Shown: positions 47,170 to 58,437, counted from the first letter of the stretch. The stretch is 64,000 nt of DNA from Aotearoamyces nothofagi (GCA_015345905.1 JADDTR010000027.1:63417-127416); one strand, 5' to 3'. Numbers and translations: made by a program. The notes: generated from the letters alone by a model not told the origin.

Positions 47170-48006
47170 CTATGCTATAAACTTTACGAAACAGACCTCC
47201 TTCTGCCTCTCCTTCTCCTTCAATATATCCATAAGCCTTTCGTCTGGAGGAGGAGGTTCTCTCTCTGGTAAATCATGTGGGATCCCATCGAGCTCATCGA
47301 GATAAGCATATTCGTCTTTATCCTCTGCTCGGCTTGGGTCCATTATATTGAAATCGCTGTAGAATTCGGAGGAGTGGCTCTCTCCATCCTCGTCTTCCCA
47401 CATCTCGCCCTCCAGATCGAGTGCATCGTAGTTCGATAAGCCTAGAGGTGAAGGTGGCAGAGGCGAATCGTAGCGCCTGGGCTTCGTGACGACCAATTGT
47501 CGGAATGCAGGAGTTTGTCTATTCTCTGTCTCTTTATGTGCAGTAGCTTTGGCTGCATCCAATCGAGTCTGAGCTCGATTCATAACGGCCGCCTTCCTTA
47601 GGACATTCTTGTCTAAGCGTCGGCCCTTTGCCCATATAGCGATCTTCGAAAATCCGCGATCAACGATATTGGAAGCTGGAGATGAGAAGGGTTGGCTGAG
47701 CCGAGAAGTGACGAGATTCAACCTTAGTCGCCGCTTCTTCTTGCCCGTACCGTTGCCTCCATCAACGTCCCAAAGCGGCCTGCGACGCTTTAGACATTGC
47801 GGCTTGTGCCGAACAGATGACACGAGTTTGTCGAAAGAGAAGTTGAATAGAGGACGGACAGTAAAGGTGAAGGCAAACGATTTGATAGCAGATTTATCAT
47901 CCCAGACATAGACCATGCTCACAGGTGGAATGCGGTAACGTGACAGGGCGATGATGGTTACAACGGCGTCTTCATCTCCTCGACGAAGAACAGGACCTGG
48001 AGACAC
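47170..48006 (-). CDS. Conserved fungal protein of unknown function
   Basis: A single open frame of 278 codons. The central part is strongly basic and looks conserved (LKRRRPLWDVDGG...KKKRRLRLNLVTSRLSQPFSSPA, then FSKIAIWAKGRRLDKNVLRKAAVMNRAQTRL). The C-terminal third is acidic and Pro-rich (DLEGEMWEDEDGE, DEYAYLDELDGIPHDLPEREPPPPDERLMDILKEKERQKE). The KRRRP and KKKRRLR clusters look like nuclear localisation signals. The true start is uncertain: the first about 75 codons are less protein-like, and the conserved part may begin near LKRRRPLWD after an intron. I resemble it to an unnamed mould protein family but can assign no function. Confidence 0.6.
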   Translation of the reverse strand: MSPGPVLRRGDEDAVVTIIALSRYRIPPVSMVYVWDDKSAIKSFAFTFTVRPLFNFSFDKLVSSVRHKPQCLKRRRPLWDVDGGNGTGKKKRRLRLNLVTSRLSQPFSSPASNIVDRGFSKIAIWAKGRRLDKNVLRKAAVMNRAQTRLDAAKATAHKETENRQTPAFRQLVVTKPRRYDSPLPPSPLGLSNYDALDLEGEMWEDEDGESHSSEFYSDFNIMDPSRAEDKDEYAYLDELDGIPHDLPEREPPPPDERLMDILKEKERQKEVCFVKFIA

Positions 48007-50755
48007 TCGCTCATCTGTTCAGACTGGCAGTCATATAAACCGAGCCTCCAAGCTGGTTGTGTTACGTGTTACTCTGAAGTGTAGATGCAAAGGGCATGCG
48101 GTTAGCAAGAATGGTTGGCCGGCAAGCATCACGTCTGAGCAGCAGCGTCGAGCCCTTACATGCGACGCAGCAGCAGCGCAGCAGCAGCACAGCAGTGCCC
48201 AGGACCAAGGTAGCGTCTACGACATGACTAGCAAGCTGCGGTAGCCAGCGCCCGCGTAAGAGTCGTCGCCGGCTTAAGCCGCCGAGTCGGAGCTCGGGGG
48301 CCGGCCGATGCTGCAGTGAACGCTGGACGTCCTGTACTAGTCCTGTGGGATTTTGGACATCGGACACTGCCGGTGCTACATGTCATGTCGCCTGTAACCT
48401 GCAGCTGGAGCTGGAGCCGGAGCTGGAGCGGCACAGAGTAGCAGTAGCTGTAGCCTGTACACCGTGGCTGGAGCCTGTGGACGAAGCCTGGAGCCGGAGC
48501 TGGAGCTGGAGCTGGAGCCTGTAGCCCAGCAGCTATAGCCTGTAGCCCAGCAGCTATAGCCTGTAGCCCAGAAGCTGTAGCCTGTCGCCACGGCCTGTCG
48601 CCACGGCCTGTCGCCACGGCCTGTCGCCACGGCCTGTCCCTACAGCCTGTCCCTACAGCCTGTCCCTACAGCCTGTCCCTACAGCCTGCGGGTGCCCAGA
48701 TTCGGAGCGGTGCAGCTCACAACCAGTGCGGGGAATCCCTGCCATCCGTCTGTATCCTATAGTCTCGGCTCTGCAGCCAATGCATATCCCTGCACCGTAG
48801 TCACGAGCACTGCAACGCGCTGCAGAAGGATGCAGGATGGGATTCGGGGATGGAACGACTCGCCTTCTCCAGACAACGCAGCGAATCACCGTGTCTGCGC
48901 CGGGTACGAGCTGACTTGGCGCCGCCCCCTGCGTCGCCAGCCGGCAGTACGACTGGTCAGAACAGGCGAGCCGGGGGGTGTCAGCCCACGGGGACATGGG
49001 CACGGGGCATACTGTATCCGTTCTGTCCTGTCCTGTAGTGGCCATCTCCCGTTGTCTGGAGCGCATGTTTTCGTGGGAGCTTGGTGCACTCGCCCTTCAG
49101 GGTGAAGGGGGTTACTCAGCCCCTGAAGAATATCATCCTTTTTGCTTTTTTTTGGAAGGAGGATAGATAGATGTTCCGTTCGAGCTGCACGGCTGACACA
49201 GCGCACCAATGATGACGGGAGAAGTCCGACACTGCAGCTCCTCTCCGGACTCTCGGCACGATTACCCGCCACGAGGATCCTGGAGGAATGCGGGAATGCG
49301 GGAATGCGCATCTCTCGGGTTTCCTACCAAGGCAGCTCGACATGCACATGCTCTGTCTGTCCTGGCAGGGGGGTTGGGTGCGTGGAAAGAAAGTATCGTT
49401 GATGGGTAACCCAGGGTATCTGCGGCTCTAGACTTCTCTATATTTACAGATGGCGAGGAATTTTGTTGTCGGGACACCGTATGATATTCTAGGCCTCTTT
49501 TGCAGCTCTCCACTGCACTGCATGCCCGATGTGATAGCTGATATCGGATATTCGGCTCGGAAGTGCACAGGTGCAGTGGCGAGGCGAGACGAGACGAGAC
49601 GGCCGACTGACACGACGCGGGGAGCGAGCTGTCGCAATCAGGCGAGCTGAGCTGATGGAGCAAGCGGCAATCCCGAGACGAGACGGGAGCTGCGGAAAGG
49701 TGTCCCGATAGGAAGGGGGGCGGCTGAGCGATCGGAATGCCGGAGACGGTGAGGAGAGGAGATCCGGTGTCGATATGATATCTAAGCAGGAAATGAAATG
49801 TTCTCAATATCTGGGATATTCTGACGTTGAACATTGTTTGGGTTGTTTCAGGCAGGGCCTAGAACGAATGCTTGCACTGCACTGCAGTGCCGGCGGGCGG
49901 ACGCGGTGCGGCCCCAAATGCAGGTTGCCCCTCGGCGTGGGGTCCGGGGTAAGTTGGGGATGGGATGGCTACGTGTCAGGAGGACGTGTATGCGTGTTGT
50001 TCTGTGTTACAGGAGAGGGGGAGGGGTAGATATCTGGCAAAGGATCTCTTTGATTTGTTCTGTTTCGGAATGTAATCAATCAATCAATCCTGCTTTTACA
50101 TGTCTCTTTCTTACCTCCTTGCCTCGTATTTTCCTCCGTATGTCTGAGCTGGTAGGTAAGCTCCAGGTGACGAATTCTCCTTTGTCTTTGCGAACCGTTG
50201 CTCTGCGGTAGTATCTCGTCGTGCCGTGATGCTCAGACCAAACAGGGACAGCTCTCCTGACATGCAAATAGGAAGCGATACCTGGTCTGGAGGGCTAGTC
50301 TCTTCTGCAATGGCCTATATTTCCTCCGCTCCAGCTCGTGGCCCTCTTCCAAACTCTACCTCGCGTTGGCATCCTCTGCATTCTTTCCATAGTGTCTCTG
50401 GCCATTGGTGCCCAGACCCACCCACGAGGCCTCGAGCTGCTTGTTGATGTCGAATTCTCCTGCTTCGCTAGCCTGGATACTGTCACGTTCCATGGCGCCC
50501 CTTTCACTCCTGCAGTGGAGCCTGCCTGAACGGGTGGCTGTTGTGCCGAGACTTTAGTGGCCAGATTCGGTAGATTAGAGCCTGGCTTAACTGGCCCGCC
50601 TGACGACCTGGTTTTGCCAAGGAAGTGCGCTCTTGATTGAATTGCCAGATTCTTTCGAGAGACGATACCGAGACCGACCAAGCTGGGCTCTAATAGATAG
50701 GATCGGTCGTATGCCCTTCTATTATGATCTCACAAGTCATGCCTATCAATATCAT
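48007..50755. other. 2.7-kb gene-free region
   Basis: No recognisable protein, tRNA or rRNA. Open frames at 48228-48630 translate minisatellite DNA (repeated GLQAIAA/PAPAPA). Frames near 49262-49834 and 50295-50681 lack any domain. A GC-rich half (48.0-49.9 kb) gives way to a more AT-rich one. Confidence 0.55.
48400..48684. repeat. Minisatellite block: GGAGCT, 21-bp and two 13-bp arrays
   Basis: (GGAGCT)-type hexamers (48405-48428, 48490-48517) are followed by three copies of a 21-bp unit CCTGTAGCCCAGCAGCTATAG (48518-48580, the third slightly changed), four copies of CCTGTCGCCACGG (48581-48632) and four copies of CCTGTCCCTACAG (48633-48684). The two 13-bp units share length, the CCTGTC start and exact abutment, so one probably arose from the other. 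Confidence 0.9.
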
Positions 50756-52981
50756 TTACAGAAACCTTGTCGCTAGAGAGAAGCAAAAGGGAGACGAAGT
50801 GAGTTGCTTGGTCCAAAAGGTTAGGGCCACTGTCATATTAATACTACCGTCATTTTGACCTGGGGTATCAAGGGAACGAGACTTCTGAAGGACGACAGTA
50901 TCTCCCTCGACAGCCCGCTTGGCAAACAAAGACTCTGTACATCCCCTAGCACTATGACGAGATCTTTCTGGACAATGCTAGCATCTATTCCATTAGTAAA
51001 CGGTTCGAACACCTGAGTCTCCAAATTTTTTGCCGAGATGTCATCGTGTTGTTCTTAGACATGTCCCACTTATAACTCTTGCAAGCCAAGTAGATGAGTT
51101 CAAAACTAACGCCACGACTTGCGGCTTCGGATTTAGAAGATGCCATTCTGGGACGAGCTTCTGCAGTGCCAATTAGTAAGAATTCCTACTCAGCCTTGCA
51201 AAATTCGTTTTGCACTGGCTCTGAGGTCTACTTGTTGATCCGTGTAAGCTTTGATGGTGATGGGGCACAGGGAATGGCTTCGGCAAAGGCTGATTTGACG
51301 CCTCGTATGACAAGACTCTATCCCTATAATTCCAATTGATATCGTTCGTCTTCTGATCTCGCTCGCTGAGAACTGACTGCCGCGAGAACTTAGAGAGGTG
51401 GCTTGGGGGCGTGACCGCGGCGCTTGGTTGGTCACGCTTCTTCCCCAAACCAAGTATGCAATTTGGTTCCAGACCACTCTTTAACTCCCTTGTGTCTTGC
51501 TTCCTATCAGACGTTCTTTCTGTCTCAACTTCTGCTTTGTCAGCGTGTATATGCTTTGAGGTCTGGATAGCAAAATTCTTCCTACCTTGAAAATCAAAAT
51601 CCTACCCTACCAAATTCCAACTCGCGGGGTTCTTCTTGGTGATCGGTAGATCATCAACTGGCTCGTGCAGTCGCCGATATATAGGGTCGTTAATAAACTC
51701 CGTTGAAGTTTTTTTTTAGTCACTTCTCCGTATTTGTCCCCTCGTTCTTGGATTAGCTGCGCAAGCCGCAGGCGTAACCAGTCGATAGGCTCATCATCGA
51801 TGGACCCGTCGTCCTTGCATGCTCGAAGCACTGTAATAATCCTATATAGGAACAGCACAACGTTTCTTATTAGCAGGCCGGTTCCATCCTTTTCGATGTA
51901 GTCCTTGTTCAACAGTTGATTTGGATGCAGAGAAATAAGATCAAAGTATTCAATACAGGCTTACAATGCTTTAAAATTACTAATCTAGCGTGTAATATCT
52001 TTCTCAACCTCCTTTACGGCTTATTCTACATCCTTATTTCTGCTGGAAGATTTCAACTGCTTGAGTAAAGCAGCTCTTCTTGATACAAAATTGCTCAATT
52101 GTATCGGTCTGTAGCTCTATGAAATCTTGAGCTTTCTTCCATGACGGCTCCTAATAAAAAAATTGCTCCGTGATCTAGGTAACAGGAACTCCGACCATGC
52201 AAGGCGGATTAGTATGAAATTTACCGTCGCGAGCCAGCTTTAGCCTTTCGGATGACTAGATAACTCCAGTTCTCGGAAACCTCCGGAGATGACGGGCTAG
52301 TAATACTGCTTCGAAAGATAACTTCTTGTTTTTTGGATTTTCTCCAAAAGTTGCTCTTTCGAAATATGCTTCTTTAGGGTTGTTATTATCAGAGCGACTG
52401 ATCTGAGACAATGGGATAAATGAACTGCTCGTTAGCCTAGGGCTCGTATCACTCAAAGTTGATTCTTTGATGTTCAAAGACCATCGAGGTAAACTATTCG
52501 GAAGACCCGTAGGTCCTGTATTCGAAGCTTTGTTAGAAGGCTCATCGACCTGTATAAGAGGTTAGTATACAATATCTACCCAAAAATATGCCTAGACAGT
52601 ACTATGTCTTTGTCGTGCACAAATACAGCTTACTTTGAGAGAATCAAATACAGTTGGAGCTATAGTATTGGTCTTCTCACGTCTTCTAAGCTCTGCAATC
52701 TGTAAATATAGTAGTCTTTGATCCACTGAGCTTCCCTTTGCATCTAATTCTCGTGTTTTGTATGGAAACTCTCGATCAATATCCTTCTGATTGTACTTTT
52801 TCTCTCGTGCTGTCTTCTCTCGCTCGTACTCCTGATCTTCGATACTTTTTTCCTCGTCGTTCTCTTCTTTTGTAGCTGCGATACGGCAGGTTAACATTTC
52901 GTTTAATTAACGGAGCTCAGTTGCACGTTTGACAATAAGCTTTTCACGTATTTGCTTTTGGCCCTCGATACGGGCGGCCAT
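50756..52981 (-). pseudogene. Decayed HPNQLL-family gene, copy D
   Basis: A broken relative of copies A and B with the domain order still readable. From the 5' end: an ATG at 52981 opens a charged coiled coil (EEKSIEDQEYEREKTAREKKYNQKDIDREF), with one TAA near codon 25. A normal-looking intron follows (gtaagc ... ctaac ... cag near 52551) and a Ser-rich region. Then come KLARDGKFHTNPPCMVGVPV, aligning with copy A's GNFYASPPCMKGVPV, a coiled-coil part with several stops, and SLHPNQLLNKDYIEKDG and IDWLRLRLAQLIQERGDKYGE near 51730-51935. A C-terminal remnant near 50780-50940 reads GDTVVLQKSRSLDTPGQNDG...VAL, matching the C-terminal domain of A and B. At least seven in-frame stops plus frame changes make it non-functional. 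Confidence 0.75.
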
Positions 52982-53550
52982 GATTTTCGGGTGATCTACT
53001 ACGGTCTGGTCGGTTGAACACAGTCGGTGGTCGATCTTAACTGGTGAGCTTCTGGTCGGATTTTTAAGACCTTTAGATCTGTGATGTTAGGCTATGCTGT
53101 GCTGTCTGAAGAGGAAGGGTGTTTGGGTATGAGAACGGAAAACCTTGAAGAGCCACGTTGCACGTGTAGTTGAAGTAGAGAGATAGAGATTCCCTTTGGA
53201 TGGATTTACCTTAAAACGTAGTTAACGAGACTATTATAGAGGATATGTATTAGAATGGCAATGGAGTTGGATATTGTAAAATCAAGTATAAACAATTCCT
53301 TGAACAGTAGATACTCTACTCCTTAGATAGAAGAAACAGCATTGTAGGTTGCGTTGCCATTATAGTATATAGTTGTATGAGTTCAAGTTCAGATGGAACC
53401 CGAGAGGGATCGATGATTTCACGTGTAGACCTTGAGCGGGTAATTCACTTAACAAAGGAGTTTGACAGCACGCCCACCATCGACACGATGTATGATATTG
53501 AATTATTTCTGTCCGATTCTATATTTAAGAGAGATGCAATCTATTCTTTA
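52982..53550. other. AT-rich spacer between decayed copies D and C
   Basis: This 569-bp AT-rich spacer separates two copies in the same orientation. A 78-codon plus-strand open frame (53377-53613) lies partly here but has no recognisable domain. Confidence 0.45.
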
Positions 53551-54900
53551 TCAGATACAGAAACAGATGGTCAGAATCTCTTGGAGGGTTCGCCTCAAGA
53601 CTTGAACTCTTAACATCTCTAGTGGTTGACTCATTGTTGAATAAAAGAAATCATGTGTGAGATTCAAATCATAGTTGACTGAGTATATATGTATGATTTT
53701 GGAAAGTCCGAATTTAAGTTTACACCACCTCTGTAACATCTCAGTGTTCGTTACTGAATTTATGGCGGTTTTCGAGAGAAGTTGATTGGGATGTATGGTA
53801 CATCTATTCTGGAAGTAGTTTATTGCGGCTTTGGTTTTCTTGATAGATACTTGGGCTTCTTTGATATATAATTCTGTCTCTTCGATATTTCGTTTTGTTC
53901 TTTCGACTTCCTCGTAGTCCCCAAATGCTAGTTCTAGTCTGTATTCCTGCAGTGCCTGCGCCTGCTCATGTTTTGATTCAGACGTGCTAGCTTTTGTCCT
54001 TCCTGGTCTAGGAGTGTAGTCGAGGTACCCACAATGGATGCCAATAAGACGAGGACTCGGTGATTCTGGTTAGGGTACCCTCTTGACGGCCTCTGGACCA
54101 GTGAAGTATTCTCCGCTATCTTTAAGTAATCCGGATAATCCTTTAACGTTTCCACCACTAGACCTTCTATTATGTGAAGCAGTCATAGACTCACGTGTGG
54201 CTGATCTCGTATTGATGGCTCTCTTCGTAGAAACTCTATTTATAGTCTGATTGGTGCCGTGTTTCTGCTCATGGTGCTTGTCGGCCTTTAGGTTATCAGC
54301 CATTCCCCCCTAGGCTTCGCTATTGTAGAGAATCCTAGATGCCGGAGACACACCGCGAAGGCCATCGGAGTCGTCGTTCGGACTGGTATTCGGCTCGACC
54401 TTAGTTTCCAAATTATCCTTCAAGGAGCTCAGATTTCGCGAATCCACTGCTTCTTCTGGAAATAAAGTCAACCAAGCTGCTTGGACCTCTGCCTCCTTAT
54501 TCTTTGCCTGACGTCTATGCTTATCTTCTAGCTGATTGCATCTACTATCAAACTGGCGCTCAGAGGTCGCTGCATTTTCCGTAACCCTAGACTTTTCTAT
54601 CTGCACGTCAGTATCAAACTGCGACAGAATACGTTCTAGATTCTCTCCCAGTTCCTCCGACTCTTTATCATACTTTTGCTTCAAAGCATTTTGTAGCCTT
54701 TTCCCATATAAAACTTTATTTGCTCGAGCTTCAGCTATTGCATACTCCATCGCTGCCAATTGTGTCTTGTATGGTGCTAGGAGTTGCCCTTTCTCGGACG
54801 CTGCTGATGTTCTGAATCTACCGATATCTGCTTCAAGCTTGTCTTGGAGCTCCTTGATTCTCTCCTCAAGTGTAGGTGCCGTGGATGAAATCGAACTCAA
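53551..54900 (-). pseudogene. HPNQLL-family gene, copy C, with two in-frame stops
   Basis: One frame runs for 450 codons from 54900 to a TGA at 53551, interrupted only by TAG (54310-54312) and TAA (near 54070-54072). It encodes a coiled coil (LEERIKELQDKLEADIGRFR ... KQKYDKESEELGENLERIL), a Ser/Asn-rich part, GLLKDSGEYFTGPEAVKRVP (matching copy A's GNFYASPPCMKGVP), then REELA-type helices and YFQNRCTIHPNQLLSKTAINS near 53766-53820. No ATG opens the frame (the first codon in the open stretch is TTG), and the C-terminal domain of A, B and D is missing. Either this is a recent pseudogene or small introns remove the stops; no good splice signals flank them. Confidence 0.65.
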
Positions 54901-55110
54901 AGGGTTCTAATTGTGTTGGTTTCAAGGTTTCCTCGAGTTCATGAAACTTGTTCAGGAGAAATAGGACGTCTGCTTCTTGCGCACCATCATATCTTTCGTA
55001 GAAATAGGTCACGGACCATTTATAATCCTTTGTGTTTCAGGCCACCTGCCACTCAGAGACCACCCGTAGACACAGGTTGTGATGATCTCTTTGGCATTGT
55101 GCCCGAAGAG

Positions 55111-55350
55111 CTATTTCGCGCTACCTCGCTGCTTGAATAGAATATCTGATGGAAAGTGATCATCTAGAGGTTTGCTAGGCTGCACTTGAGATATCGGAGG
55201 GTTGTCGGGGCCAGAAGGGTTCACAATCCATCTCTCGACGGAGGGCGGCAGGCTCTTGAGAAAGGCAGAAAATGCTGCTTGGAGTAGCGGTAAGAGATCC
55301 ATGGCGTTGAATTTATCAAAGACAGAAGTGACGAGGGTTTCGACGAAGGC
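55111..55350 (-). pseudogene. Short coding remnant of unknown origin
   Basis: An open stretch of about 80 codons reads protein-like (FVETLVTSVFDKFNAMDLLPLLQ, AAFSAFLKSLPPSVERWIVN, PSGPDNPP), bounded by stops. It lies about 200 bp upstream of copy C on the same strand, does not resemble that family, and I cannot name it. It may be an exon of a lost gene. Confidence 0.3.
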
Positions 55351-56800
55351 GGAGGCTATTCACTGTGACTCAGGAGTCAGAGTTATTACAGTGAGCATCT
55401 ATTAGTCTAAGTGAATGGTTGGCCGCGGCTTAATTAATGATGTTGACACTTACCTGGGGCGCGTCTGGTAAAGCTAGTCAGACACTAGTCTGCTAGGTTA
55501 TAGAATGTTGGTCTGTAAATGATCTGCTGGTTTGTTCTGTTCAAAACTAAGATCTGACTTCCGTCGAGTACACCTGAGGGGGGCTCGCGAAAAGAGCGGA
55601 GCGGCGATGCGCTCCTTCCTAGGGGCAAAGGGCTCTGCTACCTCTTGCCTTTATGGGAAAAGAGATATCGCTATATCTTCGATGTCACAATAATATCGTC
55701 ACAAAATCCTTAGGGAAAGTGAAGTGTAACTGTAACTACTAATTACAAGGCATCGAAATAGTAAATACGGTCTTGTGGATGCCGACGAAAGCTCATGGTT
55801 TGTTTGCAGTGTGGCTCAATAAAAGGTCCATGCTAGTTATGCATCTAAGGTAGTTAGTTATATGTACCACTACTTAAGATCCCTATAAGCCTAGAAATGG
55901 CAGACAAAACATAGAAAAACTAGCATGACACAAAAATATAGGAAAGAAAGTTCGGGACGTTATGCGTACAAATGATATTTCTCAAAGATCTTCATCAATA
56001 TTCTCGTTGTTTTATATTTATTATTTTGGCAAATATTCCAAGCTTCAATGTGGAAAAGAGAAAAAGCTTGAGATGGAAAGTCAAACTCAAGCTCTAAGAC
56101 CTCCATCTATAGGTATACTAGGACTTGCATATAACATATGCTTGATCCCCCTTTCATACAAAGGTCAGCTTTGAAGCATCTAGCATGAGAAGTGTGTTGT
56201 CAGATATTGGCAAAAGGTATTGATTCGATCACTTGCTCAGGAAAATTTGACAGATCCGTCTGGCTACCGGGACGGTTCTGGCCCAGCCCGGAGGTACGTC
56301 AAATGAATCTAGGCAAAATATAACTTTCTTATAAACTCGATCACGGGCCGCTGGTCTGCTTACCAACCAAATAATGTCCTTCTGATGAAAATGAGGCGAA
56401 AAGACGGAATAATTAAGAAAAGAAACCTGGTGACAGCGACAGCAATTAGGGGATGGTCATAGAAACGCAATTCTCCGCCTTTTGGGTTGCATGCTTGTTG
56501 TGTGTCTGCTACGTGCAGCCTCGAGAATTCTAACCGGACGATGGTTGTAATCGTCGTTATCGCCGATGAAAGCATGGAGATAAAATAACCTTTATACAAA
56601 CTTCGGACTAAGTTACAAAATCTTAAGCGAGGGGCGCTAAGTGATAACTGACAGCTTCGAGACCGTCATCACGACCACGCTGCCGCTGGGACGCCACTGC
56701 CCTTTCTCACGAGTTTTGGCATTCTCAACAGCCTTTTCACTGTATTAATATTTGAGAATCCGAATACAATATTGAATACAATATCGACAGAGCCCTTGGG
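55351..56800. other. 1.45-kb AT-rich intergenic region, no gene recognised
   Basis: Short frames only (up to 79 codons). The region is AT-rich and holds the upstream region of the next gene. No repeat array, tRNA or transposon terminus was recognised. Confidence 0.5.
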
Positions 56801-58078
56801 ATGGACTCATGGCCTTCGGATCAGCAGCGCCATAAGGTATATCGTCCCGTCATAACGCCTTTTCACACCACTGACCATTCACTTTCTCCGCAGCGGACAT
56901 TCCAAGCAATGTCTCAACAAGCAACTCTTTCACCTTCGCCGTTTTATTTCCCTAATATTGGACCATCTTCGCCGCCGCCAAATAGCCCACCCCCGTTCCA
57001 TGAAAGGCGAAGAATGTCCCACCCTCACAATCAGCTGCCACGCCCAAGTTACATCTCTTTTGAGAACATGTCGGAACATCCTCGACCTCAGCCGCCTAGT
57101 CTCGAACACCGAACATCACAAACCATCATCGATCTTACGGATGATGTAGAGGTAGCAGATTTGCCTCACATTGCGTACCCACCACCACGGCATCCACAGC
57201 TTGAGAGAGGCGATAGATTAGGGTTAGAGGACGTCATAGACCTCACGGAAGATATGGAGGAAGATGAGCTTGAGATCACGCATAGCCGGCCCGTGTCAGT
57301 TGTACACCCGACACAAAACTCACGTATCGCCAGGGATCATAGGCATCGTTTACCACTTCCAGGAGCCATTTCACGAGACGAATCGCCATTGTTTGTTCCA
57401 CGGCACTCTCCTCAGCGCCCACGTGGTCCAAATGAACATAATCGGTCCCACTACATGGGATTTGGGGGTATGGCACATCATTTTGCAAATATGCTTCCCC
57501 ACGCTCTCCGTCATCGCATTGATGAAAACTTTGCTATGATGTTGGTAGGGGAGAACCCACACATGCATAATCCACATATGCCTGGAGTTTTACATTACGA
57601 GCATCATGCTTTTGCACCTCGGCCTCCTCCGGCAAAGCCTCAACATCAAGCACCTCCAAAGGCACAAGATGGGTTCACACGCTCACCAACTGAAACTGAT
57701 GTTCTCGTATGTCCCGCTTGCGACCGGGAATTGGTCACGAATAAACCAGATTCAGAGCAGCCAGCGCCTAAGAAGCCAAGCAATAAAATTTTAAATAGGA
57801 AGGATCGTGAAGAGCATCCTTTCTGGGTGGTAAAGGAATGTGGCCATGTAAGTATAGTGCTCTCCTATAGCGTTCTCCTAGGTATAAAACGATTCTAATG
57901 GTTAAAGGTTTACTGTAATGAGTGTTACCAACATCGGCGACCTGATAAGAAGTCTTACATAGTGAAATTTCCCGAAGGGACGTCTTCTACTAGCGCCAAA
58001 CGGACTCCGATCTGTGCTGTTGATGGTTGTGTATCAGAAGTCGGAGATAAGAAGTATTGGGTCGGAGTGTTTCTTTGA
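56801..58078 (+). CDS. RING-like protein with SUMO-interacting motifs (candidate STUbL subunit)
   Basis: Exons are 56801-57847 and 57908-58078; the product is 405 residues. The first 300 residues are Pro/His/Arg-rich and disordered, with two SUMO-interacting motifs flanked by acidic residues: TIIDLTDDVEV near 109 and VIDLTEDMEEDE near 145. At the C-terminus a RING-like zinc site is formed by Cys304/Cys307 (CPACDREL), Cys346-Gly-His348 (KECGH), Cys352/Cys355 (VYCNEC) and Cys385/Cys390 (ICAVDGC), with a long insert between the first and second pairs. SIMs plus RING is the design of SUMO-targeted ubiquitin ligases (Slx5/Slx8, Rfp), which act in nuclear genome maintenance. The assignment to Slx5 is inference from architecture. 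Confidence 0.75.
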
Positions 58079-58437
58079 TGGAGGATTCTGCGTACGGGGG
58101 GTTTTCCATTCTGTCAAGTGTTAATATGGTTGGCATCAGCATAGCGTAGGAATATTCTCTGGTTTGGGAGAGACTCGCATAGCTTGGAGTTCAAGGGCGT
58201 TTGAGAGATCTTGGACGAAGACACTAAGGGGCTTGCATTTGCGCTGGCATTCATGGACGACACAGGCTTTACGAGGTTACACGCTATGTATATACATTGA
58301 CCAGTTTGAGCATTGCTCAATCTAATTGATGGTCGTTTAATGTATTCATTCTATGCAAGCTATGATAAAATGCAATGCCACGCTTGAAAAATCCCAATTC
58401 ATTATCGCGTTATTTGGAGTCAAATTCATTGACCCGG

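Noticed and set aside
48228-48630. Minus-strand frames rich in GLQAIAA and PAPAPA
   Set aside because: They are the read-through of the 21-bp and hexamer minisatellites.
48581-48684. Eight spaced-looking 13-bp units considered as a CRISPR array
   Set aside because: They are plain tandem repeats without spacers.
49428-50681. Several frames of 60-190 codons
   Set aside because: No domain, frames on both strands, low-complexity Ser/Arg content.
53377-53613. 78-codon plus-strand frame with an ATG
   Set aside because: It overlaps the end of copy C on the other strand and shows no domain. Too little to call a gene.
53640-53680. tRNA-like B-box word (GATTCAAATC)
   Set aside because: No matching A-box or cloverleaf around it, and it lies in the copy C coding remnant.
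50740-56000. Possibility that the AT-rich zone is a DNA transposon or LTR element
   Set aside because: No transposase, reverse transcriptase, integrase or terminal repeats were recognised. The coding remnants match the coiled-coil family instead.
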